In this document: positions 21,589-31,026 of the stretch, piece after piece
Position numbering within the stretch: position 1 is the first letter of the stretch
Layout: the number at the start of each line of letters is the position of its first letter
Source of the DNA: Ruminococcus sp.
GTDB taxonomy: Bacteria; Bacillota; Clostridia; Oscillospirales; Ruminococcaceae
Reading direction: 5' to 3'
NCBI GenBank assembly: GCA_022641595.1
Contig: JALCDN010000013.1
Coordinates: forward strand, 1 to 33,961
DNA: 33,961 bases
The notes under the pieces: generated by a model
Databases searched by the model: none
What the model was told of the DNA's origin: nothing
The model's input: only the letters and a program-made list of their open reading frames with translations
Translations under genes and position numbers: made by a program

Positions 21589-23808
21589 TTATGCAGTTTT
21601 AACATTTTTAGTTATTCCAAATACATATTTCTGAATAGCAACTGCGTCCTGAGCATTAATTCCGTCGCCATTTGTATCTAAGTTTGCAAGGCAGCCTTGC
21701 GAAATTATACTCTTATCAGAAGTGTTAAGATATCTTCTTAAGATTACTATATCTGAAATATCCACAATATTATCTCCATTTGCATCACCATAAATAATAT
21801 TTGCTTTTGTTGTAGTTTCAGTTGTACTTAGACTCGTAGCTGCTGTTGTAATGGGTTCCGTACTCGTTGCTGCTGTTGTAATGGGTTCTGTACTCGTTGC
21901 TTCAGTCATTTTTTCTATTGGAGTTGCATATTTTTCAATATCCGAAATTTCCCATTTAGTTCCATCAGTGAATGTTATATGTTCTATTCCATCAATAGTA
22001 ACCGAACCTGTTTTATCTCTAACGTAAAGGCAATATAATGAATCTACCTTTTCATAATATATTTCACTTGGCTTAATTCCGGCAGCAAAGCTCAATGTAT
22101 CATTAGCAGAACCCCATATTGTAGCGTCAAGTATTTTGTCAAATCCGTCTCCGTAATCATATATATATGTGTCATCGCCTGTGGCGCCCCTTATATTATC
22201 ATTGCCGCGACCGCAGTAAATTATATCACTGCTATCGCTGATATCGCTGATCTGATCATCACCATCTGTTCCGTATATTGCCTTATGCTTTTTAAGGTCC
22301 TTCAATGTCCAGACTGTACCATCTGCAAAACGGAATTCCTCAATTGGATAAATTTCGGCAAGCCCTGAAATAACGAAGCCCGGTGCATTTAGTTTTTCTT
22401 TTGTCTTATTAAATATAAGGCTGTATGTAAAGCCGTCAGAAGACACCTGAACCGCAGTTTCTTCTGGCAATATGCCTTCACCGAGTGATACTATGTCATA
22501 TCCGCCACAAGGAAATGACCATTGACCATTGGATTCATCAACAGTGTCATTGCCGTCTCCAAGATTGTAGATATAGATATTATTTCCACCACCGCCTCTT
22601 AAATAGTCATCGCCCTTTCCACCGTATATAACGTCATTACCTGCACCTGCAACAAGGCTATCGTTTCCGTCTGCACCTATCAGAAAATTATCACCATTTC
22701 CTGAATTTACATTATCGTTTCCGTCACCAGCAAATATAATATCATTTCCTGAATATGAATTAATTGTATCGTCTCCTGAAAGTCCATATATTTTTGTTTT
22801 ATCAGCATAGCCGTTAAGCACATCGCTGTCTTTCGTTCCTGCAACGTAATTGGTAATTGAACATACAGCGTCATAATCAAGTGATGTACCGTCATTAAAT
22901 TTCAACGATTCAAGCCTGCATGTGTCATCATTTGCAAAGTAGTCTTTAACATATAATTCATTTCCGTTTTTCTCATCGCTTATCAGCAAATCGTTGCTGT
23001 TTCTGAATAATATTATCTGATTTGCTTTCACATCGTAATTAAAAAGGATACTGTCATTTCCGCTATTATTCGGACATTGGTCACGAATCATTACCATACC
23101 TACTTTCGGATCTATGACATATGTATCGTTTCCTGCTCTGGCATTAAGGATTCCGTACGGATTTTTTTTGATCTCGTCGCCTGCATTTATAACATCGTCA
23201 GTATAGTCCCAGTAGCCGTCATATGCCATACCCTTGTTGATTTCATCAAGTGCCGCATTTTGTGTATTTACAGCTGTAAAGACATTATCAAGCAAATCCA
23301 GAGTATATAATGCAACTTTAAATGTTAATGCACACTCAGAAGGGTTATCTATCTCCTTTAGTGCAAACGAAAGCTCATCACGCATATTAACTGCATTTGC
23401 ATTAACATAATACAAATGATATTTACCGCTTTCTTCAGTAAGCAATTTGTATTGATCATCAGTTAGTGTTCCTTTTGCTGCTTCGATAATTTCATTCTTG
23501 ACATTATCATCGGTTATTTCTACAAAGCCGTTGTTTTCATTTTGTTGATTTTCGATTGAATGCTCAATGTATTCTTTCCAAGCATTGATTTTTTCTAACA
23601 TTGCGTTTGCATTTGATAAATAATTTGCAAGTGAACTGTCGCTTTCTGACAAAAATAAATCTACCATGTCACGAGCAATTTTAACCTTATCTTCACTTGA
23701 TAGTTCGTCCGGCGATTCAGCACAAGTATTCAGTGACAATGGGAATATTGAAGTAGCTAACATAGATGCCGACATAAATATTGCTAATTTCCTTTTGATA
23801 TTCATCAT
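21589..23808 (-). CDS. Secreted dockerin protein with RTX nonapeptide repeats
   Basis: The 739-residue protein has a signal peptide (about 1-30) and a helical N-terminal region (about 32-215) that I do not recognise. Eight consecutive RTX-type nonapeptides lie at about 340-411 (for example GLSGDDTIN, GADGNDSLV, GGKGDDYLR). A second RTX cluster (about 510-558) and repeated haemolysin-related segments (LKFNDGTSLDY, FRFADGTVWTL, ITFTDGTKWEI) follow. After a Ser/Thr-rich linker a dockerin ends the protein (YGDANGDNIVDISD, LDTNGDGINAQD). RTX repeats bind calcium and fold after secretion. No catalytic domain is visible, so a structural, adhesive or calcium-dependent scaffold role is possible. An ATG at 23847 lacks a ribosome-binding site, while CAGGTG lies before the ATG at 23808. 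The dockerin tail is nearly the same as in the neighbouring GH5 protein. Confidence 0.85.
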   Translation of the reverse strand: MMNIKRKLAIFMSASMLATSIFPLSLNTCAESPDELSSEDKVKIARDMVDLFLSESDSSLANYLSNANAMLEKINAWKEYIEHSIENQQNENNGFVEITDDNVKNEIIEAAKGTLTDDQYKLLTEESGKYHLYYVNANAVNMRDELSFALKEIDNPSECALTFKVALYTLDLLDNVFTAVNTQNAALDEINKGMAYDGYWDYTDDVINAGDEIKKNPYGILNARAGNDTYVIDPKVGMVMIRDQCPNNSGNDSILFNYDVKANQIILFRNSNDLLISDEKNGNELYVKDYFANDDTCRLESLKFNDGTSLDYDAVCSITNYVAGTKDSDVLNGYADKTKIYGLSGDDTINSYSGNDIIFAGDGNDNVNSGNGDNFLIGADGNDSLVAGAGNDVIYGGKGDDYLRGGGGNNIYIYNLGDGNDTVDESNGQWSFPCGGYDIVSLGEGILPEETAVQVSSDGFTYSLIFNKTKEKLNAPGFVISGLAEIYPIEEFRFADGTVWTLKDLKKHKAIYGTDGDDQISDISDSSDIIYCGRGNDNIRGATGDDTYIYDYGDGFDKILDATIWGSANDTLSFAAGIKPSEIYYEKVDSLYCLYVRDKTGSVTIDGIEHITFTDGTKWEISDIEKYATPIEKMTEATSTEPITTAATSTEPITTAATSLSTTETTTKANIIYGDANGDNIVDISDIVILRRYLNTSDKSIISQGCLANLDTNGDGINAQDAVAIQKYVFGITKNVKTA
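21841..21900 (-). repeat. Two 30 bp tandem repeats in the linker of the RTX protein
   Basis: Two copies of a 30 bp unit differing by about one base encode a ten-residue unit (EPITTAATST) twice. It forms part of the Thr-rich linker before the dockerin. Confidence 0.85.
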
Positions 23809-23950
23809 TTTGACACCTGGCCATTGTGGTAAACGGCAAATAAGCACTTAATTCTTCTGCAAATAAAATATTTAGCATAGAACTAAGTACAAAAGGAAAG
23901 ACACCACTTAAATTATCTTTCCAATGAACGTCGCCTATAACGCTTAACTT

Positions 23951-23979
23951 ATTTTAACATTGTTTATATAAGTTGTCAA
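23951..23979 (-). promoter_or_regulatory. Leftward promoter of the RTX-dockerin gene
   Basis: TTGACA (23974-23979) and TAAAAT (23951-23956) are separated by 17 bp. The transcript would have a leader of about 140 nt. The shared AT-rich motif of the other promoters is not clearly present. The rest of 23809-24125 holds this promoter and the terminator at 24030-24061. Confidence 0.7.
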
Positions 23980-24029
23980 TATAATTCTAAAATTTTTATT
24001 AATTAAAATTTTATTTAATATAGCAAAAT

Positions 24030-24061
24030 AAGAGCCGATTTTCTTTAAAAAATCGGCTCTT
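24030..24061 (-). terminator. Terminator after the D-lactate dehydrogenase gene
   Basis: AAGAGCCGATT (24030-24040) pairs with AATCGGCTCTT (24051-24061) across a short loop. On the minus strand TATTTTG follows. It is about 65 bp after the stop codon. Confidence 0.7.
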
Positions 24062-24125
24062 TGTTTTAATATACGTCATATATATATATTGGTACTGCAA
24101 ATACAGCTTTTTTATTTAAATTAAG

Positions 24126-25160
24126 CTAAAAGCATCTTCCGTGCTTATTCTTACGGCAGTCGTCAACTTTTTTGGAGTCACAGCGGTAGCAGACTTCGTT
24201 AGCGAGGTCACCGCCGTTGAAGAATGCGTCAATATTTTCGAGAGTAGTAGTAGCAATTCCTCTTAGTGCCTCCTCGGTAAGGAAAGCCTGATGCGATGTA
24301 AGCAGAACATTTGGCTTTGAAATCAAAAGTGCGAGAACGTCGTCCTTTATGATAGTATTGGAGAAGTCCTCAAAAAAGAAATCGCCCTCCTCCTCATAAA
24401 CGTCAAGACCTGCACCACGAACTGTTCCGTTGTTAAGAGCGTCAAGCAGTGCAACACTGTCTATCAAGGCTCCTCTTGAAGAATTTACGATAAATACGCC
24501 CTTTTTCATTTTTGAAAAAGCATCGGCATTCAGCATTCGTTTGTTCTGCTCGGTAAGCGGACAGTGCAGCGAAATGATATCACTTTCTGCAAACAGCCTG
24601 TCAAGCGTAACATATTCAAGTCCTGAATCTGCTGACGGATACGGGTCATAGGCGATAACGTTCATTCCGAAGCCTTTGCAGATGTCGATGAAAGCACGTC
24701 CTATTTTTCCGGTACCGATAACGCCTGCGGTTTTTCCATAGAGATCGATTCCTGTAAGTCCTGCTATATTGAAGTTGAATTCTCTTGTACGGTTGTATGC
24801 TTTGTGGATTTTTCTATTGAGTGACAAAAGAAGTGCCATAGCGTGTTCAGCAACCGCATGAGGTGAATATGCCGGAACTCTGACAACGTTGATTTTCTTA
24901 TAAGCTGCCTGAAAATCAACATTACTGTAACCTGCACAACGCATTGCAATCAGTTTGATTCCACTGTTATAAAGTATATCTATAGTTTCTTTATCTATGG
25001 TATCGTTTACAAATGCGCATACAACGTCAAAGCCTTTTGCAAGTACGGCTGTCTGAGCCGAAAGCTTTGCTTCTGCGTAAACAATCTCATAGTTTTTGTT
25101 GACGGAATTGAAAGAGTCCTTGTCGTACTGCTTTGCATCATAAAATAGAATTTTTTTCAT
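24126..25160 (-). CDS. ldhA: D-isomer-specific 2-hydroxyacid dehydrogenase, probably D-lactate dehydrogenase
   Basis: The 344-residue enzyme has an NAD-binding motif GVIGTGKIGRAF (about 140-150). It has the catalytic Arg in NSSRGALID (about 235), a Glu nearby, and the His in TSHQAFLTEEA (about 296). YSPHAVAEHAMALLLSL is typical of the fermentative D-lactate dehydrogenases. It should reduce pyruvate to D-lactate with NADH, disposing of reductant. The C-terminal tail is unusually rich in cysteines (CYRCDSKKVDDCRKNKHGRC). GGAGG precedes the ATG at 25160, which is preferred over an in-frame ATG five codons upstream. It lies 43 bp after a sensor kinase gene with no clear promoter between, so it may share that transcript. 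A related 2-hydroxyacid dehydrogenase is the main alternative. Confidence 0.88.
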   Translation of the reverse strand: MKKILFYDAKQYDKDSFNSVNKNYEIVYAEAKLSAQTAVLAKGFDVVCAFVNDTIDKETIDILYNSGIKLIAMRCAGYSNVDFQAAYKKINVVRVPAYSPHAVAEHAMALLLSLNRKIHKAYNRTREFNFNIAGLTGIDLYGKTAGVIGTGKIGRAFIDICKGFGMNVIAYDPYPSADSGLEYVTLDRLFAESDIISLHCPLTEQNKRMLNADAFSKMKKGVFIVNSSRGALIDSVALLDALNNGTVRGAGLDVYEEEGDFFFEDFSNTIIKDDVLALLISKPNVLLTSHQAFLTEEALRGIATTTLENIDAFFNGGDLANEVCYRCDSKKVDDCRKNKHGRCF

Positions 25161-25203
25161 TGTGAGCCTCCACATATATTATTTAATTCTGATAAAAGGT
25201 TTG

Positions 25204-27978
25204 CTACACTATGTTTTTTCTCAGCTCCTCGAACATAATTCGTGAATTTATGGGCTTTGGAATATATCCGTTCATACCTGCATCGAGACATTTTTTAACG
25301 TCCTCAGCGAATGCATCGGCGGTCATTGCGATTATCGGAATTGTTTTTGCATCCGGTCTGTTCAATGCACGGATAGCTTTTGCAGCTTCTATTCCGTTCA
25401 TTATCGGCATTCTGATGTCCATAAGTATTGCATCGTAATGGCCTTTATTTGAAAGCAGAAATTTTTCGAGAGCTTGTTTTCCGTCAGATGCACGTTCAAC
25501 TTCCGCATGACCTCGTTCTATCAGAATTGCCGATGCAATTTCAGCATTTATGTCATTATCCTCCGCAAGAAGTATTCTGCAGCCTTTTATATCCGGAAGA
25601 GTACTTTTCTTGCTTTCGATTAATTCGCCATGCTTTGCAATTTCAATTGGCAGATAAATCTTGAAAATTGAGCCGCAGCCGACAGAGCTTTTCACATCTA
25701 TTTTTCCCCCCATAAGCTCAACTATTCTTTTGACTATAAAAAGTCCGAGACCTGTACCCTGTATTCCCGCATACTGTACCTGACGTTCCTGCGTAAACGG
25801 GTCAAACATACGTTTTTGAAATTTCTCTGACATTCCGATTCCCGTATCCATTACGGTAACGCAAGTATTGCAGCCATTTTCGGGAGCTTCGATATAATTT
25901 ACCCTGAACGAGACTTCTCCGCCGTCGGGAGTATATTTTATTGAATTTGAAAGCAGATTCAAAACTATCTGCTGTAATCTCAGCTTGTCCGTAAAGATAC
26001 AGTCCGGATATTTTTCGTCTACATTGTAGAAGAAAGAGATTTTTTTCTGTTCGGCAAGAAGGCTTATCGACTCCTTTATTCCATGTAGAAGCACTCTTGA
26101 ATCCACTGTCTGCGGAATAAGCTCAAGCTGACCGCTTGCAATCTTTGATGTATCAAGCACATCGTTTACAAGGTCGAGCATAAGTTTTCCCGAAGCACTG
26201 ATTTTCCCGATATACTCCTGCTTTTTGGTGCAATCCGGCGTAATCATAGCAAGCTCTGTAAATCCGATTATTCCATTAAGCGGTGTTCTGAGGTCGTGGC
26301 TTACTCCGGCAAGAAATTGCTGAACCGCTGTAGTTGCCTGTTCTGCCTTATCCTTTGCCTCGGTAAGCTCTTTTTCTCTTGCACGCTCTTTAAGTACGGT
26401 TTCCGTAATATCAAGTCGTGTTATGTAGTAGAGCTTTTCGTCCTCATTCACTGCGGATATGCTTATATTTTTAAACTCTCCGGCAGAGGTTTCAAGTATT
26501 TTCACTGATTTTATTCCGCCGCTGCATTCGCTTTCGATATATTTTAGCAGGTCTTCACAGCTTTTAGCATCTCTGCCCATCATTTTAGCTATAATCGGAT
26601 AATATTCACCAAGACGTGCTGAGATATTCTTTTCGGTTTCATTTGAAGATTGTCCGTATAGAATACGGCAGTTTTCTGTTTCTGCGTCAATAAAAGCCAC
26701 GAACTCAAATTCGTGTGCAACAGCGTTAAGAAACACTGCCTTTTCAAAGATACTGTTTGATATATTTTCCTCTGAAAACCTTATGTAAATGCAATTATCG
26801 TCCGGTGACCTCATAAGTGCAGCTTTTATGTGCACAGGAACAATTTCATAACCGACATTCAATTTCACGGTTGCCTCATGCATATACGTTCCGAACGGAT
26901 ATTCATTTATAAGCTGTGCCGAATTCCAGCTCTGGATAATTTCAGAATGTTCACTGCTTATATGTTCAACAGCAGTAAGAATAAATTCATCGTACTTCAT
27001 ATTGCCTGCAAAAAGTCCTGCGATGCAATTTTTTCCGCTGCTTGCAACAAGCTCACCGGTTTCAATATTCCACGAAGAAAAGCCACGGTAATTCGGGCTT
27101 GTTATGGGGTAAGCATCAGACACTCCCGAAAAAATTACGGTATTGAATATACTGTGAAGTGTTGTACCATCAGTTTTTGCCGGCTCAACGTGATTTTTGA
27201 CATTTTTACCGTTCATACTGTCATCTGAGTCATTATCAGTCTTATAAAAATACATTGCACTGCTTGGTTCATCGAGCCATCTGCATGAAAGCACACTTAC
27301 TATAAGCTTATTTCCTGTGCGAGGGTCGGTAACATAATGAAGCCCATCTGTTGGCGTATGCGAAAGTTCTTTTATTCCGCCGGAAATATCGGGGTAAAAG
27401 TAGTCGTTAAATCTTATTCCGGAGTCAAAAATCCTCTGTGGCGGTATCAGAGCTTTCATTGCGTTGTTGCAGTAAAAAAGTATGTTATACTCTTTTGATA
27501 CAACGGCGACAGCTCCGACATTTTCGTCAAGGAATTTTGCCTTTGGTGAAAGTGTTGCATCGAAGGAATTTCTTATTCCCATGTCAATATTTGTGACATC
27601 GGCATATGTAAAAAAGTCAATTCTTGTACCGTCGTCCAGAATTACAGGACGTGCCGTTGTATGCAAAAGCATATAACCGCTTTTGTCATGGCGCATTATG
27701 CGTACGACGGTATCATAATTAGTTCCGTGTATAGCGTAATTCATACCAAGGTTTGCAAGCATTTCGACGTCATCGGGGTGAAGACGACCGAACATATCGG
27801 TATCAAATTCATATGTCAGTGCTGCACGCTCTGTACCAAAAAGTTTACACAGACCGTCTGTGACAAGAAGTGTAACGCATTTGTCGTTCACAAACTGATA
27901 TATTGCCATTGCAACACTAAGGCTTTCGTATGCCTTGCGAATATCCTGAGACAATTCATATCTTCCGTCAGATGGCAT
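25204..27978 (-). CDS. Soluble PAS-type hybrid sensor histidine kinase with receiver
   Basis: The 924-residue protein has two or three PAS-like sensing regions in its first 500 residues. A histidine-kinase core follows: the H-box GVSHDLRTPLNGIIGF with the phospho-accepting His near 560, then NLLSNSIKYTPDGG, DTGIGM and GTGLGLFIVKRI. A C-terminal receiver domain has LLAEDNDINAE and the phospho-accepting Asp in ILMDIRMP (about 853). No transmembrane segment is evident, so it probably senses a cytoplasmic signal. No response regulator with a DNA-binding output lies nearby; the phosphate must pass elsewhere. GGAGGAG precedes ATG. The gene starts 18 bp after the next upstream hybrid kinase, so both are in one operon. 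Confidence 0.9.
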   Translation of the reverse strand: MPSDGRYELSQDIRKAYESLSVAMAIYQFVNDKCVTLLVTDGLCKLFGTERAALTYEFDTDMFGRLHPDDVEMLANLGMNYAIHGTNYDTVVRIMRHDKSGYMLLHTTARPVILDDGTRIDFFTYADVTNIDMGIRNSFDATLSPKAKFLDENVGAVAVVSKEYNILFYCNNAMKALIPPQRIFDSGIRFNDYFYPDISGGIKELSHTPTDGLHYVTDPRTGNKLIVSVLSCRWLDEPSSAMYFYKTDNDSDDSMNGKNVKNHVEPAKTDGTTLHSIFNTVIFSGVSDAYPITSPNYRGFSSWNIETGELVASSGKNCIAGLFAGNMKYDEFILTAVEHISSEHSEIIQSWNSAQLINEYPFGTYMHEATVKLNVGYEIVPVHIKAALMRSPDDNCIYIRFSEENISNSIFEKAVFLNAVAHEFEFVAFIDAETENCRILYGQSSNETEKNISARLGEYYPIIAKMMGRDAKSCEDLLKYIESECSGGIKSVKILETSAGEFKNISISAVNEDEKLYYITRLDITETVLKERAREKELTEAKDKAEQATTAVQQFLAGVSHDLRTPLNGIIGFTELAMITPDCTKKQEYIGKISASGKLMLDLVNDVLDTSKIASGQLELIPQTVDSRVLLHGIKESISLLAEQKKISFFYNVDEKYPDCIFTDKLRLQQIVLNLLSNSIKYTPDGGEVSFRVNYIEAPENGCNTCVTVMDTGIGMSEKFQKRMFDPFTQERQVQYAGIQGTGLGLFIVKRIVELMGGKIDVKSSVGCGSIFKIYLPIEIAKHGELIESKKSTLPDIKGCRILLAEDNDINAEIASAILIERGHAEVERASDGKQALEKFLLSNKGHYDAILMDIRMPIMNGIEAAKAIRALNRPDAKTIPIIAMTADAFAEDVKKCLDAGMNGYIPKPINSRIMFEELRKNIV

Positions 27979-27996
27979 AATCTCTCCTCCGCTCCG

Positions 27997-30831
27997 TCAT
28001 TTAATATACTTGCAAAGTGTGCTGAACATTACTTCAGGATTGATTGGCTTTGCTATATGGGCGTTCATTCCGGCATCAAGGCATCTCTGCACGTCCTCGG
28101 CAAATGCATCGGCTGTCATCGCTATTATCGGAACATCTGCTGCATCTGAACGTCCAAGAAGACGTATCTGCTTTGTTGCGTCAATTCCGTCCATTACAGG
28201 CATTCTAACGTCCATAAGCACGGCACTGTATTCATATGGATTGCTTTCAGAAAAGAGTTTTACACCCTTTTCACCGTTTTCTGCGCAAACCGTTGTGATG
28301 CCCTTGTTTTTAAGCAAAGCACAAGCAATTTCACGGTTTAGCTGATTGTCCTCGCAAAGCAGAATCTTTTTCCCATTAAGGCTTGTCTTATCCGATGTTT
28401 TGCACGAGTTTCCTTCTGCACCGCACTCTTTTACCTCGTCAAAGTGCAGACGGACTACAAATCTTGTTCCTTTTTCCTTTATGCTTTTTACATCTATAGT
28501 TCCGCCCATAAGGCTTACAAGGTCTTTGACTATTGACAATCCGAGGCCTGTTCCGATTGACTCATATCCGTGACGTTTTTCCTGCATAAACGGCTCATAC
28601 AGATGTTTTATGAAATCCTCTGACATACCTATTCCATCATCAGCAACTTCAACGACGAAATCGTCTGCTTTGTCGCTGCATGGCTCACTATATATTTTAA
28701 TACTGACGTGTCCGCCGTCCGGGGTATACTTTACGGCATTTGAAAGCAGATTCATATAAATTTTCTGAACGTTCAATGAATCAATCATAACCGTTTTGTC
28801 GCACATTCCGGAGCAGTCAACCTTGAACTCGATATTTTTGCTCATTGCCGCCTGTTTTATAGGCTCAATTATAACAGAAAACATTTCAGAAATTTTAGTT
28901 GGTTCTGGGTGAAGATAGAGTTTTCCGCTGCTCATTTTTGAAATTGTAAGTGTATCATTGATAAGTGCGTTCAAAAGCTCGCCTGACGAGCGGATTTTTG
29001 CAAGATAGCTATCTTTTTCCTCTATGGTTTCAGACAGTTGACCGAGTCCTGCAAAGCCTATGACGGCATTAAGCGGTGTTCTCATATCGTGGCTTATATT
29101 CGAGAAAAACGCATTTTTTTCCGCTGCATTTCTCTCACTTGCTTCTGCCTGAACACGTCGCTGTTCGATATCAGCCTGTGCCTTTACTGCGGCAACTTTT
29201 GTTCGGCGGCTGTTTATGAGTACGACTACCGTCCATATAAGCATAATTACTATAACAGTCATAAAAACAGCAAATGCCATAATTGCCCATGCAGGAATAG
29301 TTGCAATAAGTGATTGAAGATTACCTTTTGATGTCGTATTTACTGCAACAATTCCGTCAAAGGTATATGCTACAGATGATATTCCCTTGTTAAGAATAGT
29401 CAAAAGTGTATGGTTTTCACGGGTGACAGCTCCGCAAAGCTCAAGATTAAGCGATGACAGCGGGGTAACCGTATATGCGGCTGAATTTCGCTGATTTATG
29501 AAATATGTCGCCGTTGGCATTCCGATTATGACTGCCTCTGCTTTATCCAAAGAAAGTGCTGAAAAGCAGTCTTTTGCGGTTGAACAATTGATAATCTCAG
29601 CATTCTTCAGATTGTCAGGCAGATTTTGTTTAATTGCGTCTGCACTTCTTTCTTTTATTGCTATTTTTTTTATTTGTTTTATATTCGTACCCGAATATGT
29701 TATCATTACATTATTTGCAGTTGCATATTTCTTAGTTATGCTAAGATGCTGATTATAAGCATTTGTCATACCATTGCTGAATATTCCGATAACGTCTGCT
29801 TCACCGGATTTAAGTGCTGCAATTGCGGCTGATTGAGTTTTATATGGTTTATATACAAAATGAAATCCTGTTACTGACGCTATATTGGCATAAAACTCAG
29901 GAACAATTCCTTTAGGACTTTTTGAGTTCTCCCAAAAATACGGAGCATCGTCATCAAGTACTGCTACTGTTATAGTAGGGTTAGCCGCAATAAAGTCCTT
30001 TTCCATTCTTGAAAACGCTATGGGACGGTTTTCTGTAAGCTTCAGGTATTTTTCCATCAGTTCCTTTCCATAGTACGGATTTTCAAGGTAAATTGCCCCA
30101 AGTGCAGCATCAACCTGTTGTTTAAGATCATCATTGTTTTTTGAAAAAATATAGTAATATGGTGACGTTGCAAAGCTTAATATTGAACGGTATCCTTCAA
30201 GGTAGTCCTCACCGTCAATATAACCGTCAGCTTCGCCGGTTTTTACGGCTTTTGCGGCTTCTTCCCATGAATTGTACTCAACAATATTGGGTTGGATATT
30301 ACGTTGGCTGCACCATTTGAGGAAATCGTCCTTTACAACATTTCCTTTTTCGCAGCTAAATGTCATACTTTTAAGCTGGTCGATATTTTCGTAATCCCAA
30401 TGAGTGTCGCTGTCGGACACAAAAATGCTTGTACCTGTAGTGCCCTGTTCATATTGGCTGAAAAGGTATTTTTCCTCACGCTCAGAGGTCTTTGCAATAT
30501 CGGCAAGCATATTTATTTTTCCACTGTCGAGGTCTTTAAAGGCATTTTCTACTGAATCTTCTGCTTTAAATTCTATGTCAAAGCCTGATATCTGGGCAAT
30601 ATTTTCGGTAATTTCGACATCAACTCCGCTCCAAACGCCATTTTGATTCTTCTGAGCGTAGCCATCACCTGTAAATATTCCGACAGTTATCTTTTTCAGC
30701 TTTTGTTCATCTATCTTGTTGCTGCTTTGTGCTGATACTGTCATACCGATAAACGACAGACTTATCGCTGTTACAAGCAGCATAATCATATATTTTGCAA
30801 TATTTTTTTCTGTCTTTACCGATATTTTCAC
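27997..30831 (-). CDS. Membrane hybrid sensor kinase with two solute-binding domains
   Basis: The 944-residue protein resembles BvgS/EvgS-type kinases. It has an N-terminal signal or membrane segment, then two bacterial extracellular solute-binding (family 3) domains at about 40-260 and 270-490. A transmembrane segment (about 505-535) and coiled coil follow, then a kinase core with ISHDMRTPLNAVIGFAG (His near 581), NLLSNAVKYTPDGG and GTGLGLSIVKDL. A receiver ends the protein, with Asp in VLMDVRMP (about 873). The binding domains face outside and are likely to recognise amino acids or other small solutes. GGAGGGGG lies before GTG at 30831, which I prefer over a TTG five codons upstream. It heads the operon with the PAS hybrid kinase. 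No dedicated response regulator is visible. Confidence 0.9.
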   Translation of the reverse strand: MKISVKTEKNIAKYMIMLLVTAISLSFIGMTVSAQSSNKIDEQKLKKITVGIFTGDGYAQKNQNGVWSGVDVEITENIAQISGFDIEFKAEDSVENAFKDLDSGKINMLADIAKTSEREEKYLFSQYEQGTTGTSIFVSDSDTHWDYENIDQLKSMTFSCEKGNVVKDDFLKWCSQRNIQPNIVEYNSWEEAAKAVKTGEADGYIDGEDYLEGYRSILSFATSPYYYIFSKNNDDLKQQVDAALGAIYLENPYYGKELMEKYLKLTENRPIAFSRMEKDFIAANPTITVAVLDDDAPYFWENSKSPKGIVPEFYANIASVTGFHFVYKPYKTQSAAIAALKSGEADVIGIFSNGMTNAYNQHLSITKKYATANNVMITYSGTNIKQIKKIAIKERSADAIKQNLPDNLKNAEIINCSTAKDCFSALSLDKAEAVIIGMPTATYFINQRNSAAYTVTPLSSLNLELCGAVTRENHTLLTILNKGISSVAYTFDGIVAVNTTSKGNLQSLIATIPAWAIMAFAVFMTVIVIMLIWTVVVLINSRRTKVAAVKAQADIEQRRVQAEASERNAAEKNAFFSNISHDMRTPLNAVIGFAGLGQLSETIEEKDSYLAKIRSSGELLNALINDTLTISKMSSGKLYLHPEPTKISEMFSVIIEPIKQAAMSKNIEFKVDCSGMCDKTVMIDSLNVQKIYMNLLSNAVKYTPDGGHVSIKIYSEPCSDKADDFVVEVADDGIGMSEDFIKHLYEPFMQEKRHGYESIGTGLGLSIVKDLVSLMGGTIDVKSIKEKGTRFVVRLHFDEVKECGAEGNSCKTSDKTSLNGKKILLCEDNQLNREIACALLKNKGITTVCAENGEKGVKLFSESNPYEYSAVLMDVRMPVMDGIDATKQIRLLGRSDAADVPIIAMTADAFAEDVQRCLDAGMNAHIAKPINPEVMFSTLCKYIK

Positions 30832-30897
30832 ATTTTCCCCCTCCAATATATTTAAAATATTTACTTTATTTTATTAAAAGCTTTTTATTTATACCAC

Positions 30898-30926
30898 ATT
30901 ATATCACATTTAAGATTTCTTGACAA
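30898..30926 (-). promoter_or_regulatory. Promoter of the sensor-kinase operon
   Basis: TTGTCA (30921-30926) and TATAAT (30898-30903) are separated by 17 bp on the minus strand, about 65 bp before the GTG start. Confidence 0.7.
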
Positions 30927-31026
30927 GGGCTCTGTAAAATTTTAATTGCTTACCGTCAAAACTTTGTTATTATTCAACAAATTATGGAACTTAAATTTAC
31001 ATTTTTACCAAAGACGACGTCGCTCA

